Origin: Haematobia irritans
Lineage: Eukaryota > Arthropoda > Insecta > Diptera > Muscidae
NCBI RefSeq assembly: GCF_050003625.1
Contig: NC_134399.1
Coordinates: 221,520,975-221,584,974 of the forward strand
Direction: 5' to 3'
DNA length: 64,000 nt
Translations under genes and position numbers: made by a program
Notes under the pieces: model-generated
Databases searched by the model: none
What the model was told of the DNA's origin: nothing
What the model saw: only the letters and a program-made list of their open reading frames with translations
Part shown: piece after piece, positions 45,274 through 56,812 of the stretch
How positions within the stretch are numbered: the stretch's first letter is position 1
Layout of the letters: every line of letters begins with the position of its first letter

Positions 45274-45772
45274 TCTGAAATTTTACACAAAGAGTACATT
45301 TTAGCAATGTGTGCCGAATTTGTTCAAAATCGGCTTAGAATTAGACAAAACTTCCATATGTCTTTCGATTTGGTTAAATATGGCCAAAATATCCACGTTT
45401 TCATTTTAAAATCGCCACCGCTAAGTGGAAAACTTGTAAAAATTACTTAAATATTCTTATACCTCTAATACACATCAATCGACCGATAAATCATAAATTC
45501 ACTTTTTCGAATTTGCATGCAAATGGCTTTAGATTTAATTATTTGCCATATTTTCCCCTATTGTTCTACAAAAGTTGTGCTCTGCACCAGAAAATGAGCC
45601 GATTTAAATTTTGAATATAGAAATTTTTTAAAAAGTCTAAAAAATTTTTGGCAAATCGATATATGTATATGGGAAAATAAACCTTTATCGAAATTCGAAA
45701 ATTTCGATCTACGTAGTGGTGCAGGGTATAATATAGTCGACCCTGCACAACTTTAGACTTTCCTTACTTGTT
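45274..45772 (+). repeat. Diverged HINE-A 3' half
   Basis: It holds part of one core unit (GAAATTTTACACAAAGAGTA), then the ATCGCCACCGCTAAGTGGAA segment, GATAAATCATAAATTCACTT, GTGGTGCAGGGTATAATATA, and the degenerate hairpin GTCGACCCTGCACAAC with CTTACTTGTT. It is more diverged than other HINE-A copies, so it is older. Confidence 0.7.
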
Positions 45773-46676
45773 TTAATATTACTTTTTTTATAAATTTTCT
45801 CAAAAAACTTAATTCCTTTTAAATTTTTGCAACAAGTGAAATATGGTAGCATATTCATAGTGAAAGTATTTGTATTGTACTCAAAATCCAATACACATGA
45901 CAGCAAGTGGTACTCGTACTTGCTACAACATTCATAAGTTCTTCAGACTTTGATACCAACTCGCTTATACACGAACACACGAGAATATATCTTCCGTTTC
46001 CTGTTCTAGAGATTTGACACCAAACCTCCAAAGTTTATTTAGTGAGAAATGTTGAAGAGTGGGTAGTAATGTCAGAATGAGTTCTTACACTAACACTCAC
46101 TGTCATTTAACTGAGTGTGATTTTTCAAGAACTGTTATAACGTGTATATGTATGTGTTGTACCCACACACAGTATGGTCATGGTTTTAATAGCGTGTGGG
46201 TGTCTGTGTAACACTGAATATAACTGCCACCTCGAATTGTACATGTTCGAGATGGGTTATCAAAAGGTGATCAAGTGGAAATTTTCCATCATTTCCATGT
46301 GAGTGAGCACATAGCTGTTGTTTTTTTTATGGGGGATATTTTGTTCTTCTTCTGAATTTCAGCAACACTCATAAACAAGACATTTTCGTAAATTCTTATT
46401 AAACTCATTCAACAGTATGACTTTTTCACGAAATGATGTGGAAAAAAACAATTTCAATGAAATCTTGGATATTATAAAATATTCGAATGACTCGCAGAAT
46501 AGCAAATAAACGGGGAAACTGATGAAAATCAATTCACTTTCAATTGTAGGAATTTATAAATACAGCGTGACAAGAAACAAATTGGAAAATATTTTTGGAT
46601 TTTAATTGTTATTTCATTTAATATTATATAAAAATAAATTTAAAGCAAATTAGATATTTATTCTGTGTACATTTCA
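45773..46676. other. Intron sequence without genes
   Basis: No gene or repeat recognised. Confidence 0.5.
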
Positions 46677-47019
46677 AACAAGTAAGGAAAGTCTAAAGTC
46701 GGGCGGGGCCGACTATATTCTACTCTGCACCACTTTGTAGATCTAAATTTTCGATACCATATCACATCCGTCGAATGTGTTGGGGGCTATATATAAAGGT
46801 TTGTCGCAAATACATACATTTAAATATCACTCGATCTGGACAGAATTTGATAGACTTCTACAAAATCTATAGACATCTTATATGCAAGACAATTTATTGA
46901 CAGTTTATCGAATGAATTTATATGGTAAAAGTAGGCTTGAAGTTTTCCTTAGTATTTTTGCATATGGGGGTCAAATTTAATTCGGCTAATGCACTGTGGT
47001 AGAACACAATGTTAGTAAA
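46677..47019 (-). mobile_element. HINE-A 3' part, minus strand
   Basis: AACAAGTAAGGAAAGTCTAA and the hairpin are followed by the usual 3' segment. It is interrupted near 46874-46974 by an unrelated stretch (CATCTTATATGCAAGACAAT), then resumes with CGGCTAATGCACTGTGG. The HINE-C that starts at 47020 ends the copy. Confidence 0.7.
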
Positions 47020-48289
47020 AACAAGTATATACAGCAGTAAGTTCGGCCGGGCCAAATCTTAAATACCCACCACCATGAACCAAATATTAGGGTTTCCTTT
47101 GAAATTTCAGGAGGACTTGAGGACACTTCCCGAAGATAAATTTAAAGATTTCACCTATGAGAACTATATCAGATTCTGGATTTATAAGAACCATTTTTAT
47201 TTGAGTTTTAGAGGAATCAGTAACATCTCTTGTAAGTGTGCAAGAAAATTATAAAATAACGTCTTGATTTGAAATCTTAAATCTGTAGATTTTTACCCGA
47301 GAAGTAAAATCTGGAAATTTTACGTTGAGTTTCAAGCAATTTTCATGATCAGTACGCCTTCTATACCCTCAAGAAGTGAAGTCGGTCTATATGGAGGCAT
47401 TACCAAAAGGAACGATAAAAACTTAATCCGATGCACGTTTTTGTGAGCCTAAAATACCAGAATATTTACAATTTCAAGTAAATCGGATAAAAACTACGGT
47501 TTCTAGAAACCCAAGGAGTTAAATCGGGAGATCGTTCTTATGGGGGCTATACTAAAATATGGGCCGATATTCACCGTTTTCGGCACACCTCCTTATGGCC
47601 CGAAGATACCTCTAGATTTCCAATTTCAGGCAAATTGGGTAAAAACTCCGGATTCTAGAAGCCCAAGAAGTCAAATCGGGATATCGGTCTATATGAGGGT
47701 TATATCAAAACATGGATCGATACTCACCATTTGTCGCAAACCTCTTTATGGTCCTAAAATACCTATAAATTTCCAATTTCAAGCAAATTTTACATAAACT
47801 ACGGATTCTATAAACCCAAGATGTAAAATCGGAAGATCGGTCTATATGGGGGCTATACCAAAACATGGAGAAATACGGACCATTTTCGGCACACCTTTTG
47901 ATGGTCCTCAAGTATCTCTAGATTTTCAATTTCAGGCAAATTGGATAAAAACTACGGTTTCTGTAAGCCCAAGACCCCAAATCGGGAGATCGGTCTATAG
48001 GGGGGCTATACCAAAATATGGAACGATACTCACAATTTTTGGCACACCTCTTTATGGTCATAAAATACCTCTAGATTTCAAATTTCAGGCAAATTGGATA
48101 AAAACTACGATTTCTATAAGCCCAAGACTAGTTTGTGCAAAATTTCAGCACGATTGCTTCATTATTGAAGACTGTAGCGTGATTACAACAGACAGACGAA
48201 CATCCTTATATCGTCTTAGAATTTCTCCCTGATCAAGAATATATATACTTTATATAGTCGGAAATCGATATTTCGATGTGTTACAAAAA
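47020..48289 (-). mobile_element. HINE-C element, minus strand, 5' end lost
   Basis: The 3' end is ACAAGTATATACAGCAGTAA with TTCGGCCGGGCC. Core units of about 153 bp with GGGGGCTATACCAAAA landmarks follow. Near 48220-48289 the 5' segment (TGATCAAGAATATATATAC, TCGATATTTCGATGTGTTAC) is present, but the TATACCC terminus is missing. It faces the plus-strand HINE-C at 48326, only about 36 bp away. Confidence 0.8.
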
Positions 48290-48325
48290 GCATGCCCGGT
48301 TTTAAAGATTTTGTCTTTACTGTTT

Positions 48326-50284
48326 TTATACCCACCACCATAGAATAGTGACGGGGGTATAATAATAAGTTTGTCATTCCATTTATAACACATCGAAATA
48401 TCGATTTCCGACTATATAAAGTATATATATTCTTGATCAGGGAGAAATTCTAAGACGATATAGCCATGTCCGTCTGTCTGTCTGTCTGTCTGTTGTAATC
48501 ACGCTACAGTCTTCAATAATAAAGCAATCGTGCTGAAATTTCGCACAAACTCTTCTTTTGCCTGCAGGCAGGTCAAGTTCGAAGATGGGCTATATCGGTC
48601 TAAGTTTTGATATAGTCCCCATATAAACCGACCTCCCGATTTGAGGTCTTGGGCTTATAAAAACCTTAGTTTCTATCCAATTTGCCTGAAATTGGAAATC
48701 TAGAGGTATTTTAGGACAACAAAGAGGTGTGCCAAAAATGGTGAGTATCGGTCCATGTTTTGGTATAGCCCCCATATAGACCGATTTCCCGATTATATTT
48801 CTAGGGCATCTAGAATCGGTAGTTTCTATCCAATTCGCCTGAAATTGGAAATCTAGAGGTATTTTAGCACCATAAACAGGTGTGCCAAAAATGGTGACTA
48901 TCGGTTGATGTTTAGGTATAGCCCCCATATTGACCGATTTCCCGATTTTACTTCTTGGGCTTCTACAATCCGTAGTTATTATCTAATTTGGTTGAAATTT
49001 TAAATCTAGTGGTATTTTAGGACCATAAAGAGTGTTCTAAAAATGGTGAGTATCGGTCCAAGTTTTGGTATATCCCCCACATAGACCGATCTCCCGATAT
49101 GGGGTCTTGGGCTTATAGAATCCGTAGTTTTTATCCAACTTGCCTGAAATTGGAAATCTAGAGGTATTTTAGAACAATAAAGAGGTGTGCCGAAATGGGT
49201 GAGTATCGGTCCATGTTTTGGTATAGCCCCCATATAGACCGATCTCCAGTTTTTACTTCTTGGGCGTCTAAAATTTGTACTTTTTACCTAATTTGCCTGA
49301 AATTAGAAATCTAGAGGTATTTTAAACCCCTATAGAGGTGTGCTGGAAATGATGAGTATCGGACCATTTTTTTATAGCCTCCATATAGACCGATCTCCAG
49401 ATTTTATTCTTGAGCTTATAGAAACCATAGTTTTTATCCAACTTGCCTCAAATTGGAAATCTAGAGGTATTTTAGGTGTGCTGAAAATGGTGAGTATAGG
49501 TGCATGTTTTGATATAGCCATCAGATAGACCGATCTCCCGATATTACTTTTTGGGATTCTAGAAACCGTAATTGTTGTCCACTTTGCCTGAAATCAAAAA
49601 TCTGGAGGTTTTTAGGAATATAAATAGGTGTGCAACAAAAGATTTTATTTTTTAGGCTTCTAGACTCCGTAATTTTTATCTAATTTGCCTGAAATGAGAA
49701 ATCCAGAGGTATTTTAGGACCTTAAATATGAGAGCCGAAAATGGCGGTTATTGGTCCATATTTTAGTTTATCTCCCAAATAGACCGATCTCCCGATTTTA
49801 CTTCTTGGGCTTTTATAAACCATAGTTTTTATCAAATTTACATGAAATTTTAAATTTAGAAGTATTTTAGGAACATAAAGAGGTGTGCCGAAAGTGGTGA
49901 ATATCGGTCCATGTGCACCGATAATGAAAATTGCTTGAAATTGAATTATAGTTTCCAGATTTTACTTCTGGTAATCATTTAAATAATGGGGGTAAAAATC
50001 TACAGATGTTAGATTTTAAATCAAGGCGTTATTTCATCGTTTTCTTGCACACTTGCACACTATGTTTATGATTTCTCTAAAACTCAAACAAATAGGGTTC
50101 TTATAAATCTGATCTAGTCTTCATAGGTAAAATCTTTGAATTTATCTTCGGGAAGTGTACTGGTTGAACTGATCTGCTTGTCATCAAATCCCCCTGAAAT
50201 TTTCACAGGAAATTATAATATTAGATTCATGGTGGTGGGTATTTAAGATTCGGCCCGGCCGAACTTACTGCTTTATATACTTGT
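48326..50284 (+). mobile_element. Complete HINE-C element
   Basis: TTTTTATACCCACCACCATA/GACGGGGGTATAATAATAAG at the 5' end. A GTCCGTCTGTCTGTCTGTCTG-type run is near 48469. There are about nine core units, then the tail AGATTCATGGTGGTGGGTAT, hairpin TTCGGCCCGGCCGAA and TATATACTTGTT. Confidence 0.85.
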
Positions 50285-50468
50285 TATTATTCAACATAGT
50301 TCCCTTCAAGAGCGATGCAACGATTATAACGACCTTCCAATTTTTATACCCACCACCATAGAATGGTGACGGGGGTATAATAAGTTTGTCATTCCGTTTG
50401 TAACACATCGAAATATCGATTTCCGACTATATAAAGTATATATATTCTTGATCAGGGAGAAATTCTAA

Positions 50469-50814
50469 TGGCCTGCTCCTGTATATCGAACGAAAGCTTT
50501 CTTTCGTATTCCAAACGAAAGAAAATTGATTTTTGTTCTTTTATTTCGAAAGGCAAGTCACTTCATATTTTGTTGTCGAGTAATAAATGAACATATACAA
50601 TAAGTGTCAAGAAAAAAGTAAAAGCATTGTTAACATTTGAATGAATTCTCAGGCCAAAAATTTAAAAATACTCATTTTTAATAATCAATGTATTCTCATA
50701 CAAACGAATCGAACTTTCAAAAATAGAAAAACCCAAATTCATTCGAATTCGAGTGACTGCCTTCCTTTCGAACTGGTTTTCGTTCGATATACAGGAACAG
50801 GGCATAAGACGATA
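50469..50814. mobile_element. PIF/Harbinger-like MITE with TAA target duplication
   Basis: The 346-bp insert has ends TGGCCTGCTCCTGTATATCG and, reverse-complemented, TGCCCTGTTCCTGTATATCG. The inverted repeat extends into AACGAAA. TAA flanks both sides (50466-50468 and 50815-50817), while intact HINE-C has a single TAA in ATTCTAAGACG. A three-base TWA duplication is typical of PIF/Harbinger. No coding sequence. Confidence 0.75.
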
Positions 50815-51495
50815 AACGATGTCCGTCTGCCTGTCTGTCCGTTGTAACCACGCTACAGTCTTCAATAATGAAGCAATCGTGCTGAAATTTTGCACAAACT
50901 CGTCTTTTGTCTGCAGACGGGTCAAGTTCGAAGATGGGCTATATCGGTCCAGGTTTTGATATAGTCCCCATATAAACCGACCTCCCGATTTGGGGTCTTG
51001 GGCTTATAGAAACCGTAGTTTTTATCCAATTTCCCTGAAATTGGAAATCTAGATGTAATTTAGGACCATAAAGAGGTGTGCCGAAAATGGTGAGTATCGG
51101 TTCATATTTTGGTATAGCCCCCATATAGACCGATTTCCCGATTTTACTTCTTGGGCTTCTAGAATCCGAAGTTTTAATCCTAGTTGCCTGAAATTGGAAA
51201 TCTATAGGTATTTTCGGGTCATAAAGAGCTGTGCCGAAAACGGTGATCTCCCGATTTAACTCCTTGGGTTTCTAGAAACCGTATTTTTTTATCCGATTTA
51301 CCGGAAATTGTAAATATTCTGGTATTTTAGGCTCACAAAAACGTGTATCGGATTAGTTTTTTTTATCGGTAATGCCTCCATATAGACCGATTTCACTTCT
51401 TGAGGATATAGAAGGCGCACTGATCATGAAAATTGCTTGAAACTCAATGTAAAATTTCCAGATTTTACTTCTCGGTTGAACGTATACAGATTTAA

Positions 51496-51705
51496 TAGCG
51501 ATTTCGATTGGGAAAAAGGTGCAACATTCTCGAAATTGATAGCAACATATGAAAGACACTGTGATAGATTTTGGATCCTGTATCTCTCACAATATTACGA
51601 ATTAACAATAACTTTGGAATGACGCTATCATTTGGTCGAAAATGCAATGAGGAAAAAAGTGGGGTAACACCAAGGCGACATATTTTTTGCGAATCGAAAA
51701 CGCCA
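51496..51705. mobile_element. Second MITE with TAA target duplication
   Basis: The 210-bp insert starts TAGCGATTTCGATTGGGAAA and ends, reverse-complemented, TGGCGTTTTCGATTCGCAAA. TAA lies at 51493-51495 and 51706-51708. A related end (TGGCGATTTCGATTGGAAAA) lies at 54290. Confidence 0.7.
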
Positions 51706-52054
51706 TAAGATTTCAAATCAAGACGTTATTTTATAATTTCCTCGCACACTTACAAGAGATGTTAATGATTCCTCTAAAACTCAAACAAAAATGGTTCTTA
51801 TAAATCCAGAATCTGATATAGTCTTCACAGGTAAAATCTTGAAATTTATCTTGGGGAAGTGTACTAGTTGATCTGCTCTGCTTGGGAGAATATCTGTCAT
51901 CAAAACTCCTGAAATTTCAAAGGAAACCCTAATATTTGATTCATGGTGGTGGGTATTTAAGATTCGGCCCGGCCGAACTTATTGCTGTATATACTTGTTT
52001 TTTTTTTTTTTTTGGCCTAAGAAGCAGAGAATACAAGTAAGGATACTTTTAAGA

Positions 52055-53198
52055 CACAACACCGACAAGGAGACGAGATAGACACATGGTGTCTTTGGCA
52101 AACATGCTCAGGGTGGGCTCTTGAGTCGATATAACGATATCCGTCTGTCCGTGAACACTTTTTTGTAATCAAAGTCTAGGTCGCAGTTTTAGTCCAATTG
52201 ACTTCAAATTTGGCACAGGTATGTGTGTTTGGCTCAGAATAGATCCCTATTGATTTTGGAAGAAATCGGTTCAGATTTAGATATAGCTCCCATATATATT
52301 TCGTCCGATATGGATTTATATGGCCCCAGAAGCCAGAGTTTTACCCTAATTTGCTTAAAATTTTGCACAAGAAGAAAAATTAGTACCATAGTCAAGTGTG
52401 CCAAATTTTATTGAAATCGGTTCAGATCTAGATATAGCTCCCATATATCTATCGCCCGATATGGACTAATACGGTCCCAGAAGCCAGAGTTTTACCCCAA
52501 TTTAGTTGAAATTTTGCACTAGGAGTACAATTAGTAGTGTAGTCAAGTGTGCCAAATTTTATTGAAATCGGTTCAGATTTAGATATAGCTCCAATATATA
52601 TCTTTCGCCCGATTTACACTCATATGACCACAGTGGCCAATATTTTACTCCGATTTAATTGAAATTTTGCACAAGGAGTAGAATTAGCATTGTAGCTATG
52701 TGTGCCAAATTTGGTTGAAATCGGTTCAGATTTAGATATAGCTCCCATATATATGTTTTTCTTATTTCGACAAAAATGGTCAAAATACAAACAAATTCCT
52801 TGTTAAATCGCCACTGCTTAGTCGAAAAGTTTTAAAAATGATTCTAATTTTCCTAAATTTCTAATAAATATATATCGAGCGATAAACCATAAATAAACTT
52901 TTGCGAAGTTTCCTTAAAATTGCTTCAGATTAAAATGTTTCCCGTATTTTTTTATGACATTGTGTTCCACCCTAGTGTATTAGCCGGTTTAAATTTTGGG
53001 TCTATAGATTTTGTAGAAGTCTTATCAAATTCTGTCCAGATCGAGTGATATTTAAATGTATGTATTTGAGACAAACCTTTATATATAGCCCCCAACACAT
53101 TTGACGGATGTGATATGGTATCGAAAATTTAGATCTACAAAGTGGTGCAGGGTATAATATAGTTGGCCCCGCCCGACTTTAGACTTTCCTTACTTGTT
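52055..53198 (+). mobile_element. HINE-A element lacking the extreme 5' end
   Basis: It begins at ACAAGGAGACGAGATAGACA and has GTCCGTGAACACTTTTTTG, about four core units, the 3' tail and CTTACTTGTT at 53198. Confidence 0.8.
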
Positions 53199-53447
53199 TT
53201 TTACTAACATTGTGTTCCACCCTAGTGCATTAGCCGACTTAAACTTTGAGTCTATAGATTTTGCAGAAGTCTATCAAATTCTGTCCAAATCGAGTGATAT
53301 TTAAATGTATGTATTTGGGATAAACCTTTATATATAGCACCCAACACATTTGACGGATGTAATATGTAATCGAAAATTTAAATTTACAAAGTGGTGCAGG
53401 GTATAATATAGTCGGCCCCGCCCGCCTTTAGACTTTCCTTACTTGTT
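53199..53447 (+). repeat. Tandem second HINE-A 3' terminus
   Basis: After the first CTTGTT, TTTACTAACATTGTGTTCCA starts another 3' terminal segment of about 250 bp. It ends GCCCGCCTTTAGACTTTCC and CTTGTT. The layout is the same as at 4380-4612. Confidence 0.75.
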
Positions 53448-53599
53448 TAAATTTGGGTTTTGTGTACTTGCTTCTAGGAAGCATATTTTCATATGCTATC
53501 AAAGTCCATTAAAAACGAGTTAACGACAACCTTTTTTTCCAAATTCAGACTAGACTTCCAGTAGAAATTATGCTATGTTTCAAGGAAAAATCGTCTTTA

Positions 53600-53943
53600 A
53601 AATAAAGTGTTGTCCTATATTTGAAACATTCTCTGCTTTGTAGTCAAGATGCAAAAAGACAACATATTTAAAGACAATTTCATTAATTTTAAAGAATTTT
53701 TCTGAATTATTAAAGTCAAGTTGACCTTAGCCCAAATTTTTTTCTTTCATGTTATAATACCCATTTTTAAGTGAAATCACTCAATTATAAGGACAATACG
53801 ACTTCATTGAAAAGTTTATCGACTTTTGGACAAGGAAAAAAAAACTTTTTATTAGAGAAATGCGTCTTCTATGCTAAGCAAAATTTGCATTCGTATTTTA
53901 AAGACATGAAATCTTTGACCTCACGACATTATTTTTTTCGGTG
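53600..53943 (-). repeat. CACTGAAAAA-ended repeat, minus strand, without the hAT
   Basis: Reverse-complement match to 37777-37967 joined to 41393-41510. At the hAT target this copy reads ATTATAAC once (minus strand, 53750-53757), so it is an unoccupied site. Confidence 0.75.
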
Positions 53944-53964
53944 TAGGATCCTCCTTTGAACCTA

Positions 53965-54270
53965 GGTTAGGTTAGGTTAGGTTATGTGGCAGCCCGATGT
54001 ATCATGCTCACTAGGACTTATTACTGAGTGCTGCCGATTCCATGTTAAGCTCAATGACAAGGGACCTCCTTTTTATAGCCGAGTCCGAACGGAGTTCCAC
54101 ATTCCAGTGAAACCACTTAGAGAATCTTTGAAACCCTCAGAAATGTCACCAGCATTACTGAGGTGGGATAATCCACCGCTGAAAAACTTTTTGGTGTTCG
54201 GTCGTAGCAGGAATCGAACCCACGACCTTGTGTATGCAAGGCGGGCATGCTAACCATTGCTCCACGGTGG
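53965..54270 (-). mobile_element. tRNA-derived SINE, full-length copy c with 14-bp target duplication
   Basis: CTCCTTTGAACCTA at 53951-53964 is repeated at 54271-54284. On the minus strand the head has CACCGTGGAGCAATGGTTAG (box A region) and GTCGTGGGTTCGATTCCTGC (box B, GGTTCGATTCC). The body has GGTGGATTATCCCACCTCAG, and the 3' end is TAACCTAACCTAACC. Length is 306 bp. Confidence 0.9.
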
Positions 54271-54284
54271 CTCCTTTGAACCTA

Positions 54285-54346
54285 ACTTATGGCGATTTCG
54301 ATTGGAAAAAAAAATGTGCATCATTCTCGAAATTGATTGCAAAATA
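54285..54346 (+). repeat. End of the TAGCGATTTCGATTGG MITE family
   Basis: TTATGGCGATTTCGATTGGA and CATCATTCTCGAAATTGATT match the left end of the MITE at 51496. No right end was found. Confidence 0.55.
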
Positions 54347-55145
54347 GTGTAACACCAAAAAACAGTAACCGAAACAAAAACGTCTTTAGTCACCCCAAAC
54401 TCAACTCTAGTTGAAATTTTTAGTAATGGATTTTATCTCCTAGAGCTAATTGTGAAAATGCCCAATTGTATCAAAAAATCTTCTCGGAACTATTGATTGG
54501 ACTATTCCATTTCCATTAATATCCATTCGCTCATTGAGGGTCAATATTTCACTTTCAAAACTGTTTTCATAGCTCTCGGCTAATTTCTTCAACCCACTTG
54601 TGCTATTCACATTTTTTGAAAAGTATCAAACCCGCAGGGTCAGTTTTCCCCAAATATATCTAAGATGCTTTTATAAGCCCAACAGTTACGTGAGATTCAA
54701 TTACAAATTTTTCACTTTCCACAAAAATTTTCTATTCTACTTAAATTTCAGCTTAATACAAAAAAATTCAAAAAGCAAATCCTCTACAAACAATGAGTCT
54801 GGCAAGTTCACTAATAAAAGAAATTTAAGGTTGTGACACACGAATGACCCCCCCCAGCAATTAGGTGTTGACAAATTGCAAAAATACTAATGAAGTAAGG
54901 AGGTCAAGAGACCCTAAATGCTGTGAATGAATGAAAGAATGAATGGTACAACCAGTTGGCGGAGGGACGAAATGGCACCATGCCAAATGCAGGCTGGAGT
55001 CGTCAACATACGGTCATAGTTCGGTGAATATCTTTTATTTGCCACACGTGACCTCTTGCAAAAAAAAAAAAAAACAAAGAAATAGTTTCTCTTGAAGGAG
55101 AGGGCAGGGGGCGTTAATTTAGGGGCTATAAGAATTTGCTTTAAT
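54347..55145. other. Intron sequence without genes
   Basis: No gene or larger repeat recognised. Confidence 0.5.
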
Positions 55146-55149
55146 TTAA

Positions 55150-55390
55150 CCCTCTAATGCCCCAATTTTTTTGCCAGCTGATTAAATTTTCAATGTTAAC
55201 GACACAAAAGCAAGAAACTAAGCAAGAAAAATTTATACGGTAAAGTTCAGCATATGCTGCAAAGCCTCTTGAATAGTTTCAAATAAGTTTTCTTTTTATT
55301 TTGCCCATTTTTGTTGTCTTAAGGTGTGTTTTACCAAAAGCTTCCTTATTAAATGAAGCCCGCCTAAAGGCGGTCTTGGGCTTTAGAGGG
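55150..55390. mobile_element. piggyBac-type MITE, second copy
   Basis: CCCTCTAATGCCCC ... GGGCTTTAGAGGG with TTAA on both sides (55146-55149 and 55391-55394). It is the reverse orientation of the 17764-18000 copy, and the hairpin sequence (AAGCCCGCCTAAAGGCGG) is at its right end. One hairpin base and one terminal base differ. Confidence 0.85.
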
Positions 55391-55394
55391 TTAA

Positions 55395-55753
55395 GCCTCC
55401 ATCTGGGGTAATAGGACTCAGCCATTAACTTATTTTTGAGTTTTTCCTCTCTGCCTCATTTCAGACATCTACGTTGAGATTATGGTGCTTCTGTTGTTAT
55501 TGTTGTTGGATTATGAATGTCCTTGTTAGTTTTGTTGGTATGGTTTTTTTGCCTCTCTCTCTCATGTTCCAAACAATTACATTGCTCAAGGAAGATTTTC
55601 TTCATTCGCATTGTTTAAGGTCCTTTCCATTGTTACTGGGCAATGGCATTGTTTTGCATCGGTTGTTTCACAGTGTTGCAATTCCATTTCAGGCTATTGT
55701 CTCTTTTATAGTTGGCGTCTGTTTTTTTACGTTTCCTCAATCGCATCTGACAC
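55395..55753. other. Intron sequence, T-rich
   Basis: A long open frame here encodes a Cys/Leu/Phe-rich peptide with no family resemblance. It continues through the tandem duplication that follows. I do not regard it as a gene. Confidence 0.4.
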
Positions 55754-55947
55754 ATAAACATGAACTCTTACAACTACCTCGCCAACACGAAGAGAGAGGG
55801 AGAGAGAGTGGGGAGGTGAGGAGAGTAGGAGATTTTACAATCCTTGTTTATAAACATGAACTCTTACAACTATCTCGCCAACACGAAGAGTGAGAGAGAG
55901 GGAGTGGGGAGGTGGGGAGTGTAGGAGATTTTACAATCCTTGTTTAT
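55754..55947 (+). repeat. Two-copy tandem duplication, 96-bp period
   Basis: AAACATGAACTCTTACAACT starts at 55756 and 55852. Each copy also has CTCGCCAACACGAAGAG, a GA-rich stretch and GGAGATTTTACAATCCTTG. Confidence 0.85.
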
Positions 55948-56458
55948 ATCCTCCCATTGTAAATGGTGCCAAGAAACAATGAGAAATGGAAAACAAAATG
56001 TTCTGTATGTGTGTTGAGTGGTGTAAAATTAGCAACAATAGCTTGAATCCACTCTTGTCTAGAGCCATGGCACGAGTACCAACCACCTGGTGTAAAGCGT
56101 ATTACACAACAGAGGCATTGTTCATCATCAAACAATAACTCTGAGTTGAATCTTTCGTTTTTGTTTTTTCTTATAGTGCCTTCACAATAATCTTTGTATA
56201 TTGGGCAATGGAGAGGAAATGCAGACATGATTCTATGGCATAGAGCAAAAGAAAAAGTGAACAGAACGATGAGTCCAACAAAGCCTAAGTGTTCGTATTA
56301 TCCAGCATAGATTTGACATTGAAGACAATGCTAAAAAGTTAGCTAGCAAGAATAAAATCGAAAATTTTTCTACTTGCGGTTCTAAATAAAAATCGAAATT
56401 CCTTTCAAGAGATTTGGCTGCTGACTTAGTAGTAAAATAATAAGATGGATATAAAAAG
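55948..56458. other. Intron sequence without genes
   Basis: No gene or repeat recognised. Confidence 0.45.
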
Positions 56459-56810
56459 AAACAAGTAAGAAATGTCTTAAGCCCGGCAGGGTCGACTACA
56501 TTATACCCTGACTCACATTGTAGATTTACATTTTCGATACCATCGCAAATTCTTAAAAAATATTCCCATATAAAAATATTTTAATCTGAACCGATTTGGA
56601 AAAATTTAGACTTCTACAAAATCTCTAGATATAAAATTTAAACCGGCTAATGCCATGAGATGGAGCAGAATGTGAGTAAAAACCTATGGGAAATATTTAA
56701 ATCTAAAGCCATTTTTATGCAATTTTGCAAAACCTTATTTATGATTTATGGGGAGATATATACTTGAGGGATTGGGGAGATATATATTTGAGGGATTTTT
56801 GCAATTTTTC
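56459..56810 (-). repeat. Diverged HINE-A 3' relic
   Basis: AACAAGTAAGAAATGTCTTA and the broken hairpin AGCCCGGCAGGGTCGACT are followed by TATACCCTGACTCACATTGT and CCGGCTAATGCCATGAGATG. A local duplication of GGGGAGATATATACTTGAGG lies near 56744-56790. An old copy on the minus strand. Confidence 0.65.
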
Positions 56811-56812
56811 TA

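Larger units (their letters stand above)
50338..51998 (+). mobile_element. HINE-C element carrying two MITE insertions
   Basis: The 5' end TTTTTATACCCACCACCATA is at 50338 and the 3' end TTCGGCCCGGCCGAA plus CTTGTT is at 51998. The element is split at 50469-50814 (just before GACGATA) and at 51496-51705 (between CAGATTTAA and GATTTCAAATC). Removing both MITEs restores the layout of the neighbouring copy at 48326-50284. Confidence 0.85.

Noticed and set aside
53962..53984. TTAGG repeats as a telomere remnant
   Set aside because: The pentamers are few and always at the 3' end of a tRNA-derived SINE with its own target duplication; flies lack TTAGG telomeres.
55474..55893. 139-codon Cys/Leu/Phe-rich open frame as a membrane protein
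   Set aside because: T-rich composition explains the hydrophobic run, the second half is a two-copy tandem duplication, and no family is recognisable.
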